Assembly: GCF_016918855.1 (NCBI RefSeq)
Contig: NZ_JADKYB010000014.1
Span: forward strand, 62,001-126,000
Direction: 5' to 3'
DNA: 64,000 nucleotides
DNA from: Actinacidiphila acididurans
GTDB lineage: Bacteria > Actinomycetota > Actinomycetes > Streptomycetales > Streptomycetaceae
Below the pieces are notes generated by a model. That model worked only from the letters and a program-made list of their open reading frames with translations. It searched no databases and was not told the origin of the DNA. Shown piece by piece: positions 1-8,380 of this stretch (within the stretch, counting starts at the first letter, position 1; the number at the start of each line of letters is the position of its first letter). The translations under genes and the position numbers were made by a program.

Positions 1-566
1 TACGCGCTCATGCCGCGCCCGTACGCGCCCAGGTGCACGCCGCTGGCGGAGCCGGCCATCACCCAGCCGTACTCCGATTCGCGGTAGTGGAAGGGGGTGG
101 GGATGCCGTCCACCGGAAGGGTGAGGGTGGACCAGCCGGAGCCGGTCAGGTCGTCGGCGAGTTCCCAGGCGGCCGCGGTCTGCTGGTCCAGCCAGTCCTG
201 GCGCAACGCCCGCTCCATGTGGGCCGGCCAGGTGCACGACAGCAGGCCCGAGCCGGCCAGCCAGGCGGCCGAGGCGACCGAGGTGGCCTCCAGGGTGCCG
301 GTGCCGTCCGCGCTGCGCCGTACCGGGCGCTCGGCGACCGTGACGACCACGGCGAACCGCAGCCCCTCGGGGTCGGACAGGTCGGCCTTGAGGGTGGGCT
401 CGTCGCCGTGGCCGGTCGAGCCGTACTCCACGGTGCCGTCCGCACTGGTCCCGATCGTGGTGAGCCACCGGCGCCCGGTGAACGCCTCGTCGAGCCCGTA
501 CCACGGGAAGTCGGCCATCAAGTAGCCGTCGACCGTCCCTTGCGCCGTGCCGGCCTTCGTCTCCAT
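1..566 (-). CDS. Hypothetical protein, 5' part only (runs off the left edge)
   Basis: About 188 codons are visible, beginning METKAGTAQGTVDGYLMADF; the C-terminus lies outside the window. The soluble-looking sequence has no signal peptide or membrane segment and no motif I recognise. ATG at 566 is preferred because GGAGGAG sits about 9 nt upstream; an in-frame ATG at 584 would add six residues (MEEATQ). Tryptophans and acidic residues are spread evenly and the third-position GC bias is strong, so I regard it as a real gene. It is separated from tatB by 285 bp. The function is unknown. Confidence 0.7.
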   Translation of the reverse strand, partial: METKAGTAQGTVDGYLMADFPWYGLDEAFTGRRWLTTIGTSADGTVEYGSTGHGDEPTLKADLSDPEGLRFAVVVTVAERPVRRSADGTGTLEATSVASAAWLAGSGLLSCTWPAHMERALRQDWLDQQTAAAWELADDLTGSGWSTLTLPVDGIPTPFHYRESEYGWVMAGSASGVHLGAYGRGMSA

Positions 567-851
567 TTGGGTCGCCTCCTCCATGCCCTTCTGGGCGACT
601 TGCCATCTTGCCCGACCCCGGGTGGGTTGGGAGGCCGAAACGGCGTGGGGTGATGGCGAACACACGGAAAAAGCGCACCCAATCGGATGAAAAGCCGTAT
701 TCCGGTTGACGCAAATGACCCGGCCGGGGCGAGGCGCGGCGCAATATGGCCGAATACGGCCACCCGGGGGACCACGGGGCGGTCAGGCTCCCGCGGGCGT
801 CGGGCGGGCGTGCGGGCCGGTCAGGTCACGCCGCAGGAAGCGGGCGAGCCG

Positions 852-1334
852 TCAGGTCGCGTCGTCGTCGAAGGGCGGCGGCTCGTCCGGGTTGAGCCGC
901 TCACGCTTGCGCAGCATGTCCGGGGTGCCGGAACCGCCCGAGCCGCCTGCCGCGCCGGAGGCGGCCGCGCCCGTGGCGGCGGCCGGGCCGGGCTCCACGC
1001 CGTTGACGGCGTCGGTGACCTCGGCCATCTCCTTGCGCATGTCGAAGGTGTTGCGGAGGTCCTTGAGCTCGTTCAGTCCGTACTCGTCCTCTTCACCGCT
1101 CATGAGGTTCTTCCGGATGAACGTCTTGGGGTTCAGGTCCTCGAACTCGAAGTCCTTGAACTCCGGGCCCAGCTCCCGCCGGATGTCCTCCTTGGCGCTG
1201 TCGGAGAACTCCCGCACCTTGCGGATGAAGGCCATCACGTCCTGGATGACCTTCGGGAGCTTGTCCGGGCCGAAGATAAGGACGGCAAGGACCACGATCG
1301 CGACCAGCTCCAGCGGGCCTATGTCGAAGAACAC
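852..1334 (-). CDS. tatB: Sec-independent protein translocase subunit TatB
   Basis: This 160-residue protein has the TatB layout: a short N-terminal membrane segment (about residues 6-20, LELVAIVVLAVLIFGPDKLP), the hinge FGPDKLP typical of TatA/TatB, an amphipathic charged helix (about 22-60) and a long polar, disordered tail with Gly/Ala/Ser-rich stretches. In the Tat system TatB works with TatC in recognising twin-arginine signal peptides of folded proteins at the cytoplasmic membrane. It lies 214 bp downstream of rseA, matching the actinobacterial sigE-rseA-(htrA)-tatB order, but without htrA. A hairpin at 1516-1539 suggests separate transcription from rseA. Confidence 0.95.
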   Translation of the reverse strand: MFFDIGPLELVAIVVLAVLIFGPDKLPKVIQDVMAFIRKVREFSDSAKEDIRRELGPEFKDFEFEDLNPKTFIRKNLMSGEEDEYGLNELKDLRNTFDMRKEMAEVTDAVNGVEPGPAAATGAAASGAAGGSGGSGTPDMLRKRERLNPDEPPPFDDDAT

Positions 1335-1515
1335 CTTGCAGCTCCTTGGGACGTCCAGCCGGGACCGCGGGCACCGGCGGACTCAACGGTACCCGCAGGT
1401 GCGGCGAGCGCGGGAGTGGCTACGGCCAACACTATGCCGCGACCTGGCGAAGTCTCGGTGGTACGGCGCTCCGCGCCGCTCGTGGCGCGATCCGACAGCC
1501 GCGCCGACGCACCCA

Positions 1516-1539
1516 GGGCACGTACCGACGTACGTGCCC
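1516..1539. terminator. Hairpin downstream of rseA
   Basis: The sequence is a perfect 10-bp inverted repeat (arms GGGCACGTAC and GTACGTGCCC) with a 4-nt loop, starting about 9 bp past the anti-sigma stop codon (minus direction). There is no U-tract, as is common for streptomycete terminators. It would separate sigE-rseA transcription from tatB. Confidence 0.6.
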
Positions 1540-1547
1540 GGTCCGTG

Positions 1548-2384
1548 TCAGTGCAGGACGTACGTGTTGCCCGACCGCAGCGACACGGAGGTCGCCGAAC
1601 TGGTCGCGGCAGCGGCGGCGGACGGGGACAGGCCCTCGGCGCCGGAGGCGCCCTGGGCGGAGGACCGCCTGCCGGTGTTCTCGCCGGGGGACTCCAGCAT
1701 GCCGCGCGGCACCGCGCCGCGGGTGTCGGAGACGGAGTTGGCGCTGAGCGGGCTCACCGCCGGTCCCTCGTCCGGGCGGGCGCCGCCGTCCACCGCGGCC
1801 TCCATCGGCAGCGCGCTGCCGATGGCGATGGCCGCCATGGAGAACGCCCCGGCCGCCGCGAAGGCGAACCGCCGGCCGCGGGAGGGCTCGTGCACACGGA
1901 AGCCCCGGGAGGGGCTGCCGTCGACGCCCATCAGGTCGCGGCCGACCAGGTCGGCGGCCACCAGATCGGACGCCGGGGTCAGATAGGAGAAGCCGCGCCT
2001 GCCGCCGCCGAACGCCCCGGAGCCGGCGCCGAGCAGGCCGCCGTCGAAGGGCCCGCGTCTGCGGGCGGGTTCCTCCTCCCGTACGCGGGGTCCGTGCGCC
2101 GGACTGCCGTCGTGCGGGCCGCCGGGGCCGTCCATGCCGGGCAGCCCCTGCAGCCGGGCCATCAGCCCGGCGGAAATGGCCGGCAGCTCCGAGGCGGCGA
2201 CCACGCTCTTGAGTCGCCGCTGCTCGTCCGCGGCGGCTTTGCACTGGGGACATGTCGCAAGATGGGCGAGAACCCGGTCCCTGCCGTCGCCGGTCAGTTC
2301 GCCGTCGACCAAGGCGGCCAGCCGGTCGCCGAGGTGCTGTTCGGCAGGCGTGGAAGGGTACTCGCCGGTGCCGCTACTGCTCAC
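1548..2384 (-). CDS. rseA: Zinc-binding anti-sigma factor (RseA-like)
   Basis: A 278-residue protein with the ZAS zinc-binding anti-sigma motif HLATCPQCK (H41, C45, C48) in its N-terminal region, which in this family binds the cognate ECF sigma factor and holds it inactive. The middle is Gly-rich and disordered. A weakly hydrophobic stretch near residues 168-190 ([20 protein letters not shown]) could be a membrane anchor. The GTG start at 2384 overlaps the sigma stop (GTGA), indicating translational coupling and a partner relationship. M. tuberculosis RseA occupies the same position after SigE. The symbol is by synteny plus motif. Confidence 0.85.
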   Translation of the reverse strand: MSSSGTGEYPSTPAEQHLGDRLAALVDGELTGDGRDRVLAHLATCPQCKAAADEQRRLKSVVAASELPAISAGLMARLQGLPGMDGPGGPHDGSPAHGPRVREEEPARRRGPFDGGLLGAGSGAFGGGRRGFSYLTPASDLVAADLVGRDLMGVDGSPSRGFRVHEPSRGRRFAFAAAGAFSMAAIAIGSALPMEAAVDGGARPDEGPAVSPLSANSVSDTRGAVPRGMLESPGENTGRRSSAQGASGAEGLSPSAAAAATSSATSVSLRSGNTYVLH

Positions 2385-3172
2385 GCTCTCCCGCCCTCCA
2401 GGCCAGGTTTCGGTGCGGTGGCAGCAAGCGCGGGGGCCGGCCGGGCGCCGGGCGCCCGGTGCTCCAGAGCCTTGCGCAGGTGGGAGCGGCCGCGGTGGAT
2501 CCGGCTGCGGACCGTGCCCAGCTTGACGCCCAGGGTCGCGGCGATCTCCTCGTACGACAGGCCCTCGATGTCGCAGAGCACCACCGCGGCCCGGAACTCC
2601 GGGGCCAGGGTGTCCAGCGCCTGCTGGACGTCCGCGTCGAAGTGGGTGTCGTTGAAGTGCTGCGCGGGCGACGGCTCACGGCTGGGCAGCCGCTCGGCCG
2701 CGTCCTCGCCGAGGGCGTCGAACCGGATCCGCTGACGGCGCCGCACCATGTCCAGGAACAGGTTCGTGGTGATGCGGTGCAGCCAGCCCTCGAAGGTGCC
2801 GGGCGTGTAGGTGGACAGGGAACGGAAGACCCGCACGAAGACCTCCTGGGTGAGGTCCTCCGCGTCGTGCTGGTTGCCGGTCAGGCGGTACGCCAGCCGG
2901 TACACCCGGGCACTGTGCGTGTTGACGATCTCCTCCCAGGTCGGAGGCGTCCACGTCTGAGGGTCCCCGGCGGCGGCGAACGTCGCGGTCTCGGGGGCCA
3001 CGGCGTCCATGTCGACGGAGTCCTCGGTGTCGCGGAGAGAATCGTCAGCAGTGTTGGTCACGGATCTCGGCTGTCCGGCAGACCTGCGAAAGCGTTCGAA
3101 CGCCCTTCGGTCACCGGTCGCAGCCGCACCTCCCCTGTCGGCTCTGGTGGTGTCCAGTAGAGCCCCTACCAT
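2381..3172 (-). CDS. sigE: ECF RNA polymerase sigma factor, SigE type
   Basis: A 263-residue ECF sigma factor. Region 2 (about residues 60-130) contains [24 protein letters not shown] written in the usual family pattern (key [10 protein letters not shown]), followed by [19 protein letters not shown]. Region 4 (about 185-235) has the helix-turn-helix [23 protein letters not shown] at 3172 is preferred (GAGG 5 nt upstream) over the GTG at 3178. It is coupled to the downstream anti-sigma gene by a GTGA overlap, and the divergent methyltransferase matches Rv1220c-sigE synteny of M. tuberculosis, where SigE handles envelope stress. It should not be confused with the unrelated sigma factor called SigE in S. 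coelicolor. A candidate self-recognised promoter lies at 3265-3290. Confidence 0.9.
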   Translation of the reverse strand: MVGALLDTTRADRGGAAATGDRRAFERFRRSAGQPRSVTNTADDSLRDTEDSVDMDAVAPETATFAAAGDPQTWTPPTWEEIVNTHSARVYRLAYRLTGNQHDAEDLTQEVFVRVFRSLSTYTPGTFEGWLHRITTNLFLDMVRRRQRIRFDALGEDAAERLPSREPSPAQHFNDTHFDADVQQALDTLAPEFRAAVVLCDIEGLSYEEIAATLGVKLGTVRSRIHRGRSHLRKALEHRAPGARPAPALAATAPKPGLEGGRA

Positions 3173-3264
3173 AGCCACCTCGCCCGTTAGCTCCGGATAA
3201 GTGCGCTGTTGCCAGCGGGCGACGGCACCTGGGGCACTGCCGCCCGTCTTCCTTACGTCTGCTT

Positions 3265-3290
3265 AACGCGCGGTCCCATCTGCGGGTTCC
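3265..3290 (-). promoter_or_regulatory. Candidate autoregulatory ECF promoter of sigE
   Basis: Reading the minus strand there is GGAAC, an 18-bp spacer, then GTT (continuing GTTAA), about 93 bp upstream of the sigE ATG. This fits the GGAA(T/C)-N18-GTT pattern of SigR/SigH/SigE-type ECF promoters. It is a pattern match only. Confidence 0.45.
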
Positions 3291-3373
3291 CGGGCCCAGC
3301 GGATACAGTCGCCGGGCGGGGCCCGCGACCGTCGTGGGCGCCCGCCGCGGACCAGGAGAGAGCGGAGAGGGCC

Positions 3374-4009
3374 ATTACCGGCAACCGGCAGGCGAGCTGG
3401 GCGTTCGCCGACGCTTTCGTCGCCGAGGACGACGTTCTCGTCCGCGCCCGCGCCCGTTCGCACGCGGCCGGGGTGCGGGCGGTTTCCCCTGGTACGGGCG
3501 CCGCGCTGCGGCTGCTGGCCGCCGCGGGCGACGCGAAGTCCGTGGTCGAGATCGGCACCGGGACCGGCGTCTCCGGCGTCCACCTGCTGCGCGGGATGCG
3601 CCGGGACGGGGTGCTCACCACGGTGGACACCGAGCCGGACCGGCAGCAGCTCGCCCGCGAGGCGTACCGGGAGGCCGGGTTCGCCGGGAACCGCTCCCGC
3701 TTCATCTGCGGGCCGGCCCTGGACGTCCTCCCCCGCCTCACCGACGGCGGCTACGACCTCGTCTTCTGCGACGCCGACCGGCTGGAGTACCTGGACTACC
3801 TCGACGCGGCCCTGCGCCTGCTGCGCCCCGGCGGCCTGGTCTGCTTCGAGGGCGCCTTCGCCCAGGGCCGCGCGCTGAACGCCGCCCACCAGGACGCCGA
3901 GGCCGTCGCCCTGCGCGAACTCATGCGCGCGGTCCGCGACAGTTCCCTCCTGGCCCCCGTCCTCCTCCCCACCGACGACGGCCTGCTCTGCGCGGTCCGC
4001 CACGCGTGA
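3374..4009 (+). CDS. O-methyltransferase family protein (Rv1220c-like), probable AUU start
   Basis: A class I SAM-dependent methyltransferase: motif I VVEIGTGTGVSGVHLLRGM, motif II acidic residue in TTVDTEPD, DLVFCDADR at motif IV, and RLLRPGGLVCFEG at the post-motif strand, as in the caffeoyl-CoA O-methyltransferase-like family. It faces sigE divergently, like Rv1220c. The reading frame extends upstream to a TTG at 3209, but homologues as I recall them start about ten residues before SWAFADAF. No ATG, GTG or TTG occurs there; instead ATT at 3374 is preceded by GGAG with 6-nt spacing. I therefore propose 3374 (211 residues). The substrate is unknown. Confidence 0.8.
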   Translation: MTGNRQASWAFADAFVAEDDVLVRARARSHAAGVRAVSPGTGAALRLLAAAGDAKSVVEIGTGTGVSGVHLLRGMRRDGVLTTVDTEPDRQQLAREAYREAGFAGNRSRFICGPALDVLPRLTDGGYDLVFCDADRLEYLDYLDAALRLLRPGGLVCFEGAFAQGRALNAAHQDAEAVALRELMRAVRDSSLLAPVLLPTDDGLLCAVRHA

Positions 4010-4046
4010 CGCCCGGGTTCGCGCGACGGCGGCACAAAAACAGACA

Positions 4047-4076
4047 GCGGCCACGTACCGTCCGGTACGTGGCCGC
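4047..4076. terminator. Bidirectional terminator between convergent genes
   Basis: A perfect 14-bp inverted repeat (GCGGCCACGTACCG / CGGTACGTGGCCGC) with a 2-nt centre lies between the methyltransferase and the DUF3117 gene. On the minus strand it is followed by a T-run (TGTCTGTTTTTG), so it is a good intrinsic terminator for the DUF3117 transcript. Confidence 0.85.
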
Positions 4077-4096
4077 GGCGTGCGTGAGCGCTGGTC

Positions 4097-4264
4097 TCAG
4101 GCGATGGCCTTCTTCAACGCGTCGCCCAGGGCATCCGCCTCGTCCGGGGTCAGCTCGACGACAAGCCGCCCGCCGCCCTCAAGCGGAACGCGCATGATGA
4201 TGCTCCGCCCCTCCTTGGTCACCTCGAGCGGGCCGTCACCCGTCCGCGGCTTCATGGCCGCCAT
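4097..4264 (-). CDS. DUF3117 small actinobacterial protein
   Basis: This 55-residue protein, starting MAAMKPRTGDGPLEVTKEGR and ending in a helical LTPDEADALGDALKKA, is the highly conserved actinobacterial DUF3117 protein (Rv1211 in M. tuberculosis). ATG at 4264 is chosen because the family starts MAAMKPRTGDGP and AGGAAGGGG precedes it; an upstream ATG at 4303 would add 13 unconserved residues. The function is unknown. In M. tuberculosis its direct neighbour is tagA (Rv1210); here tag is about 16 kb away, so this gene marks the left border of the inserted biosynthetic block. Confidence 0.92.
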   Translation of the reverse strand: MAAMKPRTGDGPLEVTKEGRSIIMRVPLEGGGRLVVELTPDEADALGDALKKAIA

Positions 4265-4517
4265 GCTCGTTCCCCTTCCTGAAACCAGCTCGGACTCGAA
4301 CACATTGGTTCTCGGCCATTATCCCGCATCCCGCCACCCGATGACCAACATCGGCCAACGCAAACTTGTGACCTGCATCGATACTGCCGGGCACCAACCG
4401 CCCCCATCGTGGCCGGTAACGGGCGTGACCGACGCCGGCCACCGCGGAGCGTGACCGGCCACGGAGGGGAGTCGGCCGGTCACGCGGTCCGCGGCGGCCG
4501 GTGGTCCGGCCGTCCAC

Positions 4518-6098
4518 TCAGAAGGCGTCGGCGGGCACGTAGGTGCCCCAGACCTCGCGCAGTGCGTTGCAGACCTCCCCGACCGTGGCCCGCAACCGCA
4601 GCGCCTCCTTCATCGGATACAGCACGTTGTCCGAACTCTGGGCCGCCTTCTGCAACGCCACCAGGGCATCGTCCACCGCTTGCTGGTCGCGGTCGGCGCG
4701 CAGGGCCGCGAGGCGTTGGGCCTGCTGTGCCTCGATGGCCGGGTCCACCCGCAGCGGCTCGTACGGCTCCTCCTCGTCCAGCTTGAACCGGTTCACGCCC
4801 ACCACCACCCGCTCCCCCGCGTCGGTCTCCAGAGCGATGCGATACGCGTTGCGCTCGATCTCCTGCTTCTGGAACCCCTTCTCAATCGCCGCCACCGCAC
4901 CCCCCAACTCCTCCACCCGCGCCATCAGATCCACGGTGGCCTTCTCCACGTCATCGGTGAGCTTCTCCACCACATACGACCCCGCGAACGGATCCACCGT
5001 CGCCGTCACATCCGTCTCGTACGCCAGCACCTGCTGCGTACGCAACGCCAGACGCGCCGACTTGTCCGTCGGCAGGGCGATGGCCTCGTCGAAGGAATTG
5101 GTGTGCAACGACTGCGTACCGCCCATGACGGCTGCCAGGCCCTGCACGGCGACGCGTACCAGGTTGACCTCCGGCTGCTGCGCGGTCAACTGCACCCCCG
5201 CCGTCTGGGTATGGAACCGCAGCATCCACGACTTGGGATTCTTCGCCCCGAACTCCTCCCGCATCACCCGCGCCCAGATCCGCCGCGCCGCCCGGAACTT
5301 CGCCACCTCCTCCAAAAACGTCGTCCGCGCCACAAAGAAGAACGACAACCGCGGCGCGAAATCGTCCACATCCATCCCCGCCGCAATCGCCGTGCGCACG
5401 TACTCGATCCCGTCCGCCAGCGTGAACGCGATCTCCTGCGCCGGCGACGCACCCGCCTCCGCCATGTGATACCCCGAGATCGAGATCGTGTTCCACTTCG
5501 GGATCTCCGCCCGGCAGTACGCGAAAATGTCCGCGATCAACCGCAGCGACGGTTTGGGCGGAAAAATGTACGTCCCCCGCGCGATGTACTCCTTCAGCAC
5601 ATCGTTCTGGATCGTCCCCGTCAACGCCCCCGCCGGGATCCCCTGCTCCTCCGCCACCAGCTGATACAGCAGCAGCAGTATCGCCGCCGGGGCGTTGATC
5701 GTCATCGAGGTGGACACCTGGTCCAGCGGGATCCCGCCGAACAGCACCCGCATGTCCTCCACCGAATCCACGGCCACCCCCACCTTGCCCACCTCACCAT
5801 GAGCCAGCGGCGCATCGGAGTCATGACCCATCTGCGTGGGCAGATCGAACGCCACCGACAACCCCATCGTGCCGTTCGCGATCAACTGCCGATACCGCGC
5901 ATTGGACTCAGCCGCCGTACCGAACCCCGCATACTGCCGCATCGTCCACGGCCGCCCCGTATACATACTCCGGTACACACCCCGGGTGAACGGATACCCA
6001 CCCGGCTCACCCAACGCCACCACCGGATCCCACCCGGCCAGCACCTCAGGACCATAGACCGGCTCGATCGGCAGACCGGATTCCGAATCACGCGTCAT
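4518..6098 (-). CDS. Acyl-CoA mutase large subunit (methylmalonyl-CoA mutase-like) without B12 domain
   Basis: A 526-residue TIM-barrel mutase of the MCM/ICM/HCM family lacking the C-terminal cobalamin-binding domain, so a separate small B12 subunit is required; none is encoded in this window. The substrate-pocket positions that separate family members read Tyr56 (MRQYAGF) and Arg174 (EYIARGTY), as in methylmalonyl-CoA mutase, not Phe/Gln (isobutyryl) or Ile/Gln (2-hydroxyisobutyryl). The active-site His is at 211 (SGYHMAEAG) and Gln at 164. It therefore probably interconverts succinyl-CoA and methylmalonyl-CoA. It is the last gene of a minus-strand run headed by the PKS and may supply an extender unit. 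Confidence 0.85.
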   Translation of the reverse strand: MTRDSESGLPIEPVYGPEVLAGWDPVVALGEPGGYPFTRGVYRSMYTGRPWTMRQYAGFGTAAESNARYRQLIANGTMGLSVAFDLPTQMGHDSDAPLAHGEVGKVGVAVDSVEDMRVLFGGIPLDQVSTSMTINAPAAILLLLYQLVAEEQGIPAGALTGTIQNDVLKEYIARGTYIFPPKPSLRLIADIFAYCRAEIPKWNTISISGYHMAEAGASPAQEIAFTLADGIEYVRTAIAAGMDVDDFAPRLSFFFVARTTFLEEVAKFRAARRIWARVMREEFGAKNPKSWMLRFHTQTAGVQLTAQQPEVNLVRVAVQGLAAVMGGTQSLHTNSFDEAIALPTDKSARLALRTQQVLAYETDVTATVDPFAGSYVVEKLTDDVEKATVDLMARVEELGGAVAAIEKGFQKQEIERNAYRIALETDAGERVVVGVNRFKLDEEEPYEPLRVDPAIEAQQAQRLAALRADRDQQAVDDALVALQKAAQSSDNVLYPMKEALRLRATVGEVCNALREVWGTYVPADAF

Positions 6099-6151
6099 AG
6101 GTCACGCCTCCGCGAAATGAACTCGATACAGGTAGGGGATGGGGGATGCCG

Positions 6152-7189
6152 TCAGGACGGCACGCGGACCACGGCGCAGGACCAGGTGAATCCGGCTCCT
6201 GTGCTGAGTACCAGGGCGCTCTCCCCGGCCGCGAGCAGTTTCTGCTCGGTGAGGTCGGCGATGCCCGCGAGCAGGTCGCCCGCGCCCAGGTGGCCGGTGG
6301 TCCGGCCGAAGTCCACCGGCTCGGCGCGGGTCAGGTCCGCGAGCAGCGGCACGTACTCCCCCGCCAGCAGCGGGCCCTGGAGGCGGGGCAGGACGACCAG
6401 CCGCAGGGCGGGGTCGTCGGGGGCGAGCCCGGCGTCGTCCAGGGCGGACGTCACCAGGGTGCGCAGCGCGCGGCGTTCGGTGTCGCGGTAGCCGTCGCTG
6501 CCGTGGGCCCGCAGATACGCCTTCTTGGTGCGGCGGGCGTCGACCTGCCCGGACAGCCAGCGCGGCGCCGGGGCGAAGGCGTCGTGTCCGCGGTGCATGG
6601 CCTCCAGTTCGGGTGCGGCGACCGAGGCGACGGACAGCAGCCGCAAGGCCCCGCCGGCCGGAGCGGAGTCGGCGGTCTCGCCGGCGCCGGTACGGGTCAG
6701 CAGGACCGCGGTGGCCCCGTCGCCGTACGCGACGCCGAGGTCGCCGGACCAGCGGTCGAAGCCGGGCGGGCAGAACCGGTCGGCGGTGGTGACCAGGGCC
6801 CGGTCCAGCGCCGGGTCGGCCAGCAGGTGGGCGGCGGCGCTCTGCAGGGCCGCCGCCCCGCCGTTGCACATCTGCTGGATGCCGACCGGCAGGGCCGAGC
6901 CGGCGCCCAGCCGGTCGGCCAGGTAGTGGGCCGGGGACCAGAAGTCGTGGCCCTGGTAGTAGCTCCAGGCGTGCAGCAGCAGGCGCACGGAGTCGCCCTC
7001 CCAGCCGGCCCGGCCGAGCGCGGCGCGGGCGGCCAGTTCGGCCATCTGCGGGGCGGACAGGTCGTCGGAGACGGCCAGCGCCTCGTACCCGGCGTCCTCA
7101 GCGGTGGTGCCGACGGTGTCCGGGGTCTGCCTGGTCTCGGGCAGCCAGGTCGTGGCTGCGGCGACGGTGATCTCGCCGTTGGTCTTCAT
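6152..7189 (-). CDS. KAS III-like acyltransferase (CerJ/ChlB3/DpsC type)
   Basis: A 345-residue thiolase-fold protein. The nucleophile is Cys108 in IQQMCNGGAAAL. The usual KAS III His in HQAN is replaced (VVLPRLQG), and the usual Asn motif reads TTGHLGAGD, giving His300 and Asp305. This Cys-His-Asp arrangement is that of KAS III-like enzymes that act as acyltransferases or starter-selection proteins (CerJ, ChlB3, DpsC family) and not decarboxylative condensers. Such proteins are often paired with a one-module iterative PKS, as here. It probably transfers an acyl group from the PKS carrier protein to an acceptor, or selects a starter. ATG 7189 is preferred over GTG 7198. Confidence 0.75.
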   Translation of the reverse strand: MKTNGEITVAAATTWLPETRQTPDTVGTTAEDAGYEALAVSDDLSAPQMAELAARAALGRAGWEGDSVRLLLHAWSYYQGHDFWSPAHYLADRLGAGSALPVGIQQMCNGGAAALQSAAAHLLADPALDRALVTTADRFCPPGFDRWSGDLGVAYGDGATAVLLTRTGAGETADSAPAGGALRLLSVASVAAPELEAMHRGHDAFAPAPRWLSGQVDARRTKKAYLRAHGSDGYRDTERRALRTLVTSALDDAGLAPDDPALRLVVLPRLQGPLLAGEYVPLLADLTRAEPVDFGRTTGHLGAGDLLAGIADLTEQKLLAAGESALVLSTGAGFTWSCAVVRVPS

Positions 7190-7265
7190 CGGTCCCACTT
7201 CTGTGCGCGTCGGGTCGGTGGACTGGTACGCGTCGGGGCACGGTGGTGCGGGAGCGGTGCCGGGG

Positions 7266-8228
7266 TCATGCGAGGGAGGTGTCGGCGGCGGGGGCCGGGG
7301 TCCGGCCCGCGAGGAAGTCGGCGAGCAGGTCGGCGAACTCCCGTACCTCGTCGTGGCTTTCCCGCCACCGGCGGTGGTCCAGCGGAGCCAGCGCGGCGGC
7401 CAGGTCGTGGTGCAGGTCGGGCCAGGGCCCGGCCGGGGTCCTGGCCGGCACCGCGCGGGACCGCCCGGCCGGCCAGTCGTCGCCGATCATGCGCCGCAGC
7501 GCGGACTCGACGGCCTGCTCCTGTCCGGGCAGGCCGGTGGGGATCAGGTGGGCGAGGCAGGTGACGAACGCGAGCAGGTCGCGGGCGGCCAGGTCGCGCA
7601 GCCGCTGCACGATCAGGGCGGCCGGGGCGGGGCGCGCGGCGGGGCCGGCCTCCCGCAGCAGTTCGGCCGCGAGGTCGGTCCACGGCTCCCAGACCACCTG
7701 GAGGCGGGCGGCGAGCCGGCCCAGGGTGCGGGCGGTGCGGTCGGTGCGGTCGCCGGGGCCCCGCCCGGCTGCCTCGGTGGCGAGCCCGGGCAGGGCGGTG
7801 AGCAGGTCGGCGAGGTCGAGGAAGGCGGCGGCGCCCGCGGTGCCGGCTGCCACCTCCAGCTCCTCGCTGAAGACGGCGACGAGGTTGAGGCCGGCGATGC
7901 CGATGCCGTCGGCGATCCAGCTCGCCGCGACCGCGCAGTCGTCGTCCCACGCGGGGACAGCGGGCCCGGTCGAGGCCGGGTTGCCGCTGCGCGGGTTGAC
8001 CCAGTCGGCGCGGCCGCGCCACAGGCCGAAGGTCCGCACGTACGTCCCGTACGGCCGGCCGTCGTCCGTGCCGGAGCCGGGCGCCGGGTCGAGCGGGGAG
8101 TCCGGGGACGTACCGGCCGACGCGTCCGGAGAGGTGCCGGCCGGCACGTCGAGGGAGCCGTCCAGGGAGTCGTCGAGAGCGCTGTCGAGTGGCGTGTGCA
8201 GGGGCCAGAACGCGGGATGCAGTGCCAT
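7266..8228 (-). CDS. Unknown protein of the PKS operon
   Basis: A 320-residue protein I cannot place. The N-terminal 50 residues are acidic and low-complexity (repeats such as SLDVPAGTSPDASAGTSPDS), followed by a mostly helical domain with WRGRADWVNPRSGNP, a central hydrophobic stretch (AGLNLVAVFSEELEVAAGTAG) and Arg/Leu-rich helices to the C-terminus. No signal peptide, cofactor motif or catalytic signature is visible. It sits in the minus-strand run between the KAS III-like gene (76-bp gap) and the SDR (152-bp gap), so co-expression with the PKS is likely. It is a prime candidate for a novel tailoring or partner protein. Confidence 0.8.
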   Translation of the reverse strand: MALHPAFWPLHTPLDSALDDSLDGSLDVPAGTSPDASAGTSPDSPLDPAPGSGTDDGRPYGTYVRTFGLWRGRADWVNPRSGNPASTGPAVPAWDDDCAVAASWIADGIGIAGLNLVAVFSEELEVAAGTAGAAAFLDLADLLTALPGLATEAAGRGPGDRTDRTARTLGRLAARLQVVWEPWTDLAAELLREAGPAARPAPAALIVQRLRDLAARDLLAFVTCLAHLIPTGLPGQEQAVESALRRMIGDDWPAGRSRAVPARTPAGPWPDLHHDLAAALAPLDHRRWRESHDEVREFADLLADFLAGRTPAPAADTSLA

Positions 8229-8380
8229 GGCGGAGTCTGCCTTTCCGGTGTTCGCGGGGTCTGGTCCGGGGATGGAGGGAGCCCCCGGGGCGTGTCGTCG
8301 TGGGACCGGCCCGGGGGCGGGGCACTGCGCGGTGGGGGTGCCGGCTCAGCCGGCGGCGCGGGCCGGGTGAGCGGGAGGCG

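Noticed and set aside
687-2735. 682-codon plus-strand frame opposite tatB, rseA and sigE
   Set aside because: Shadow frame; the opposite strand carries three recognisable genes with ribosome-binding sites.
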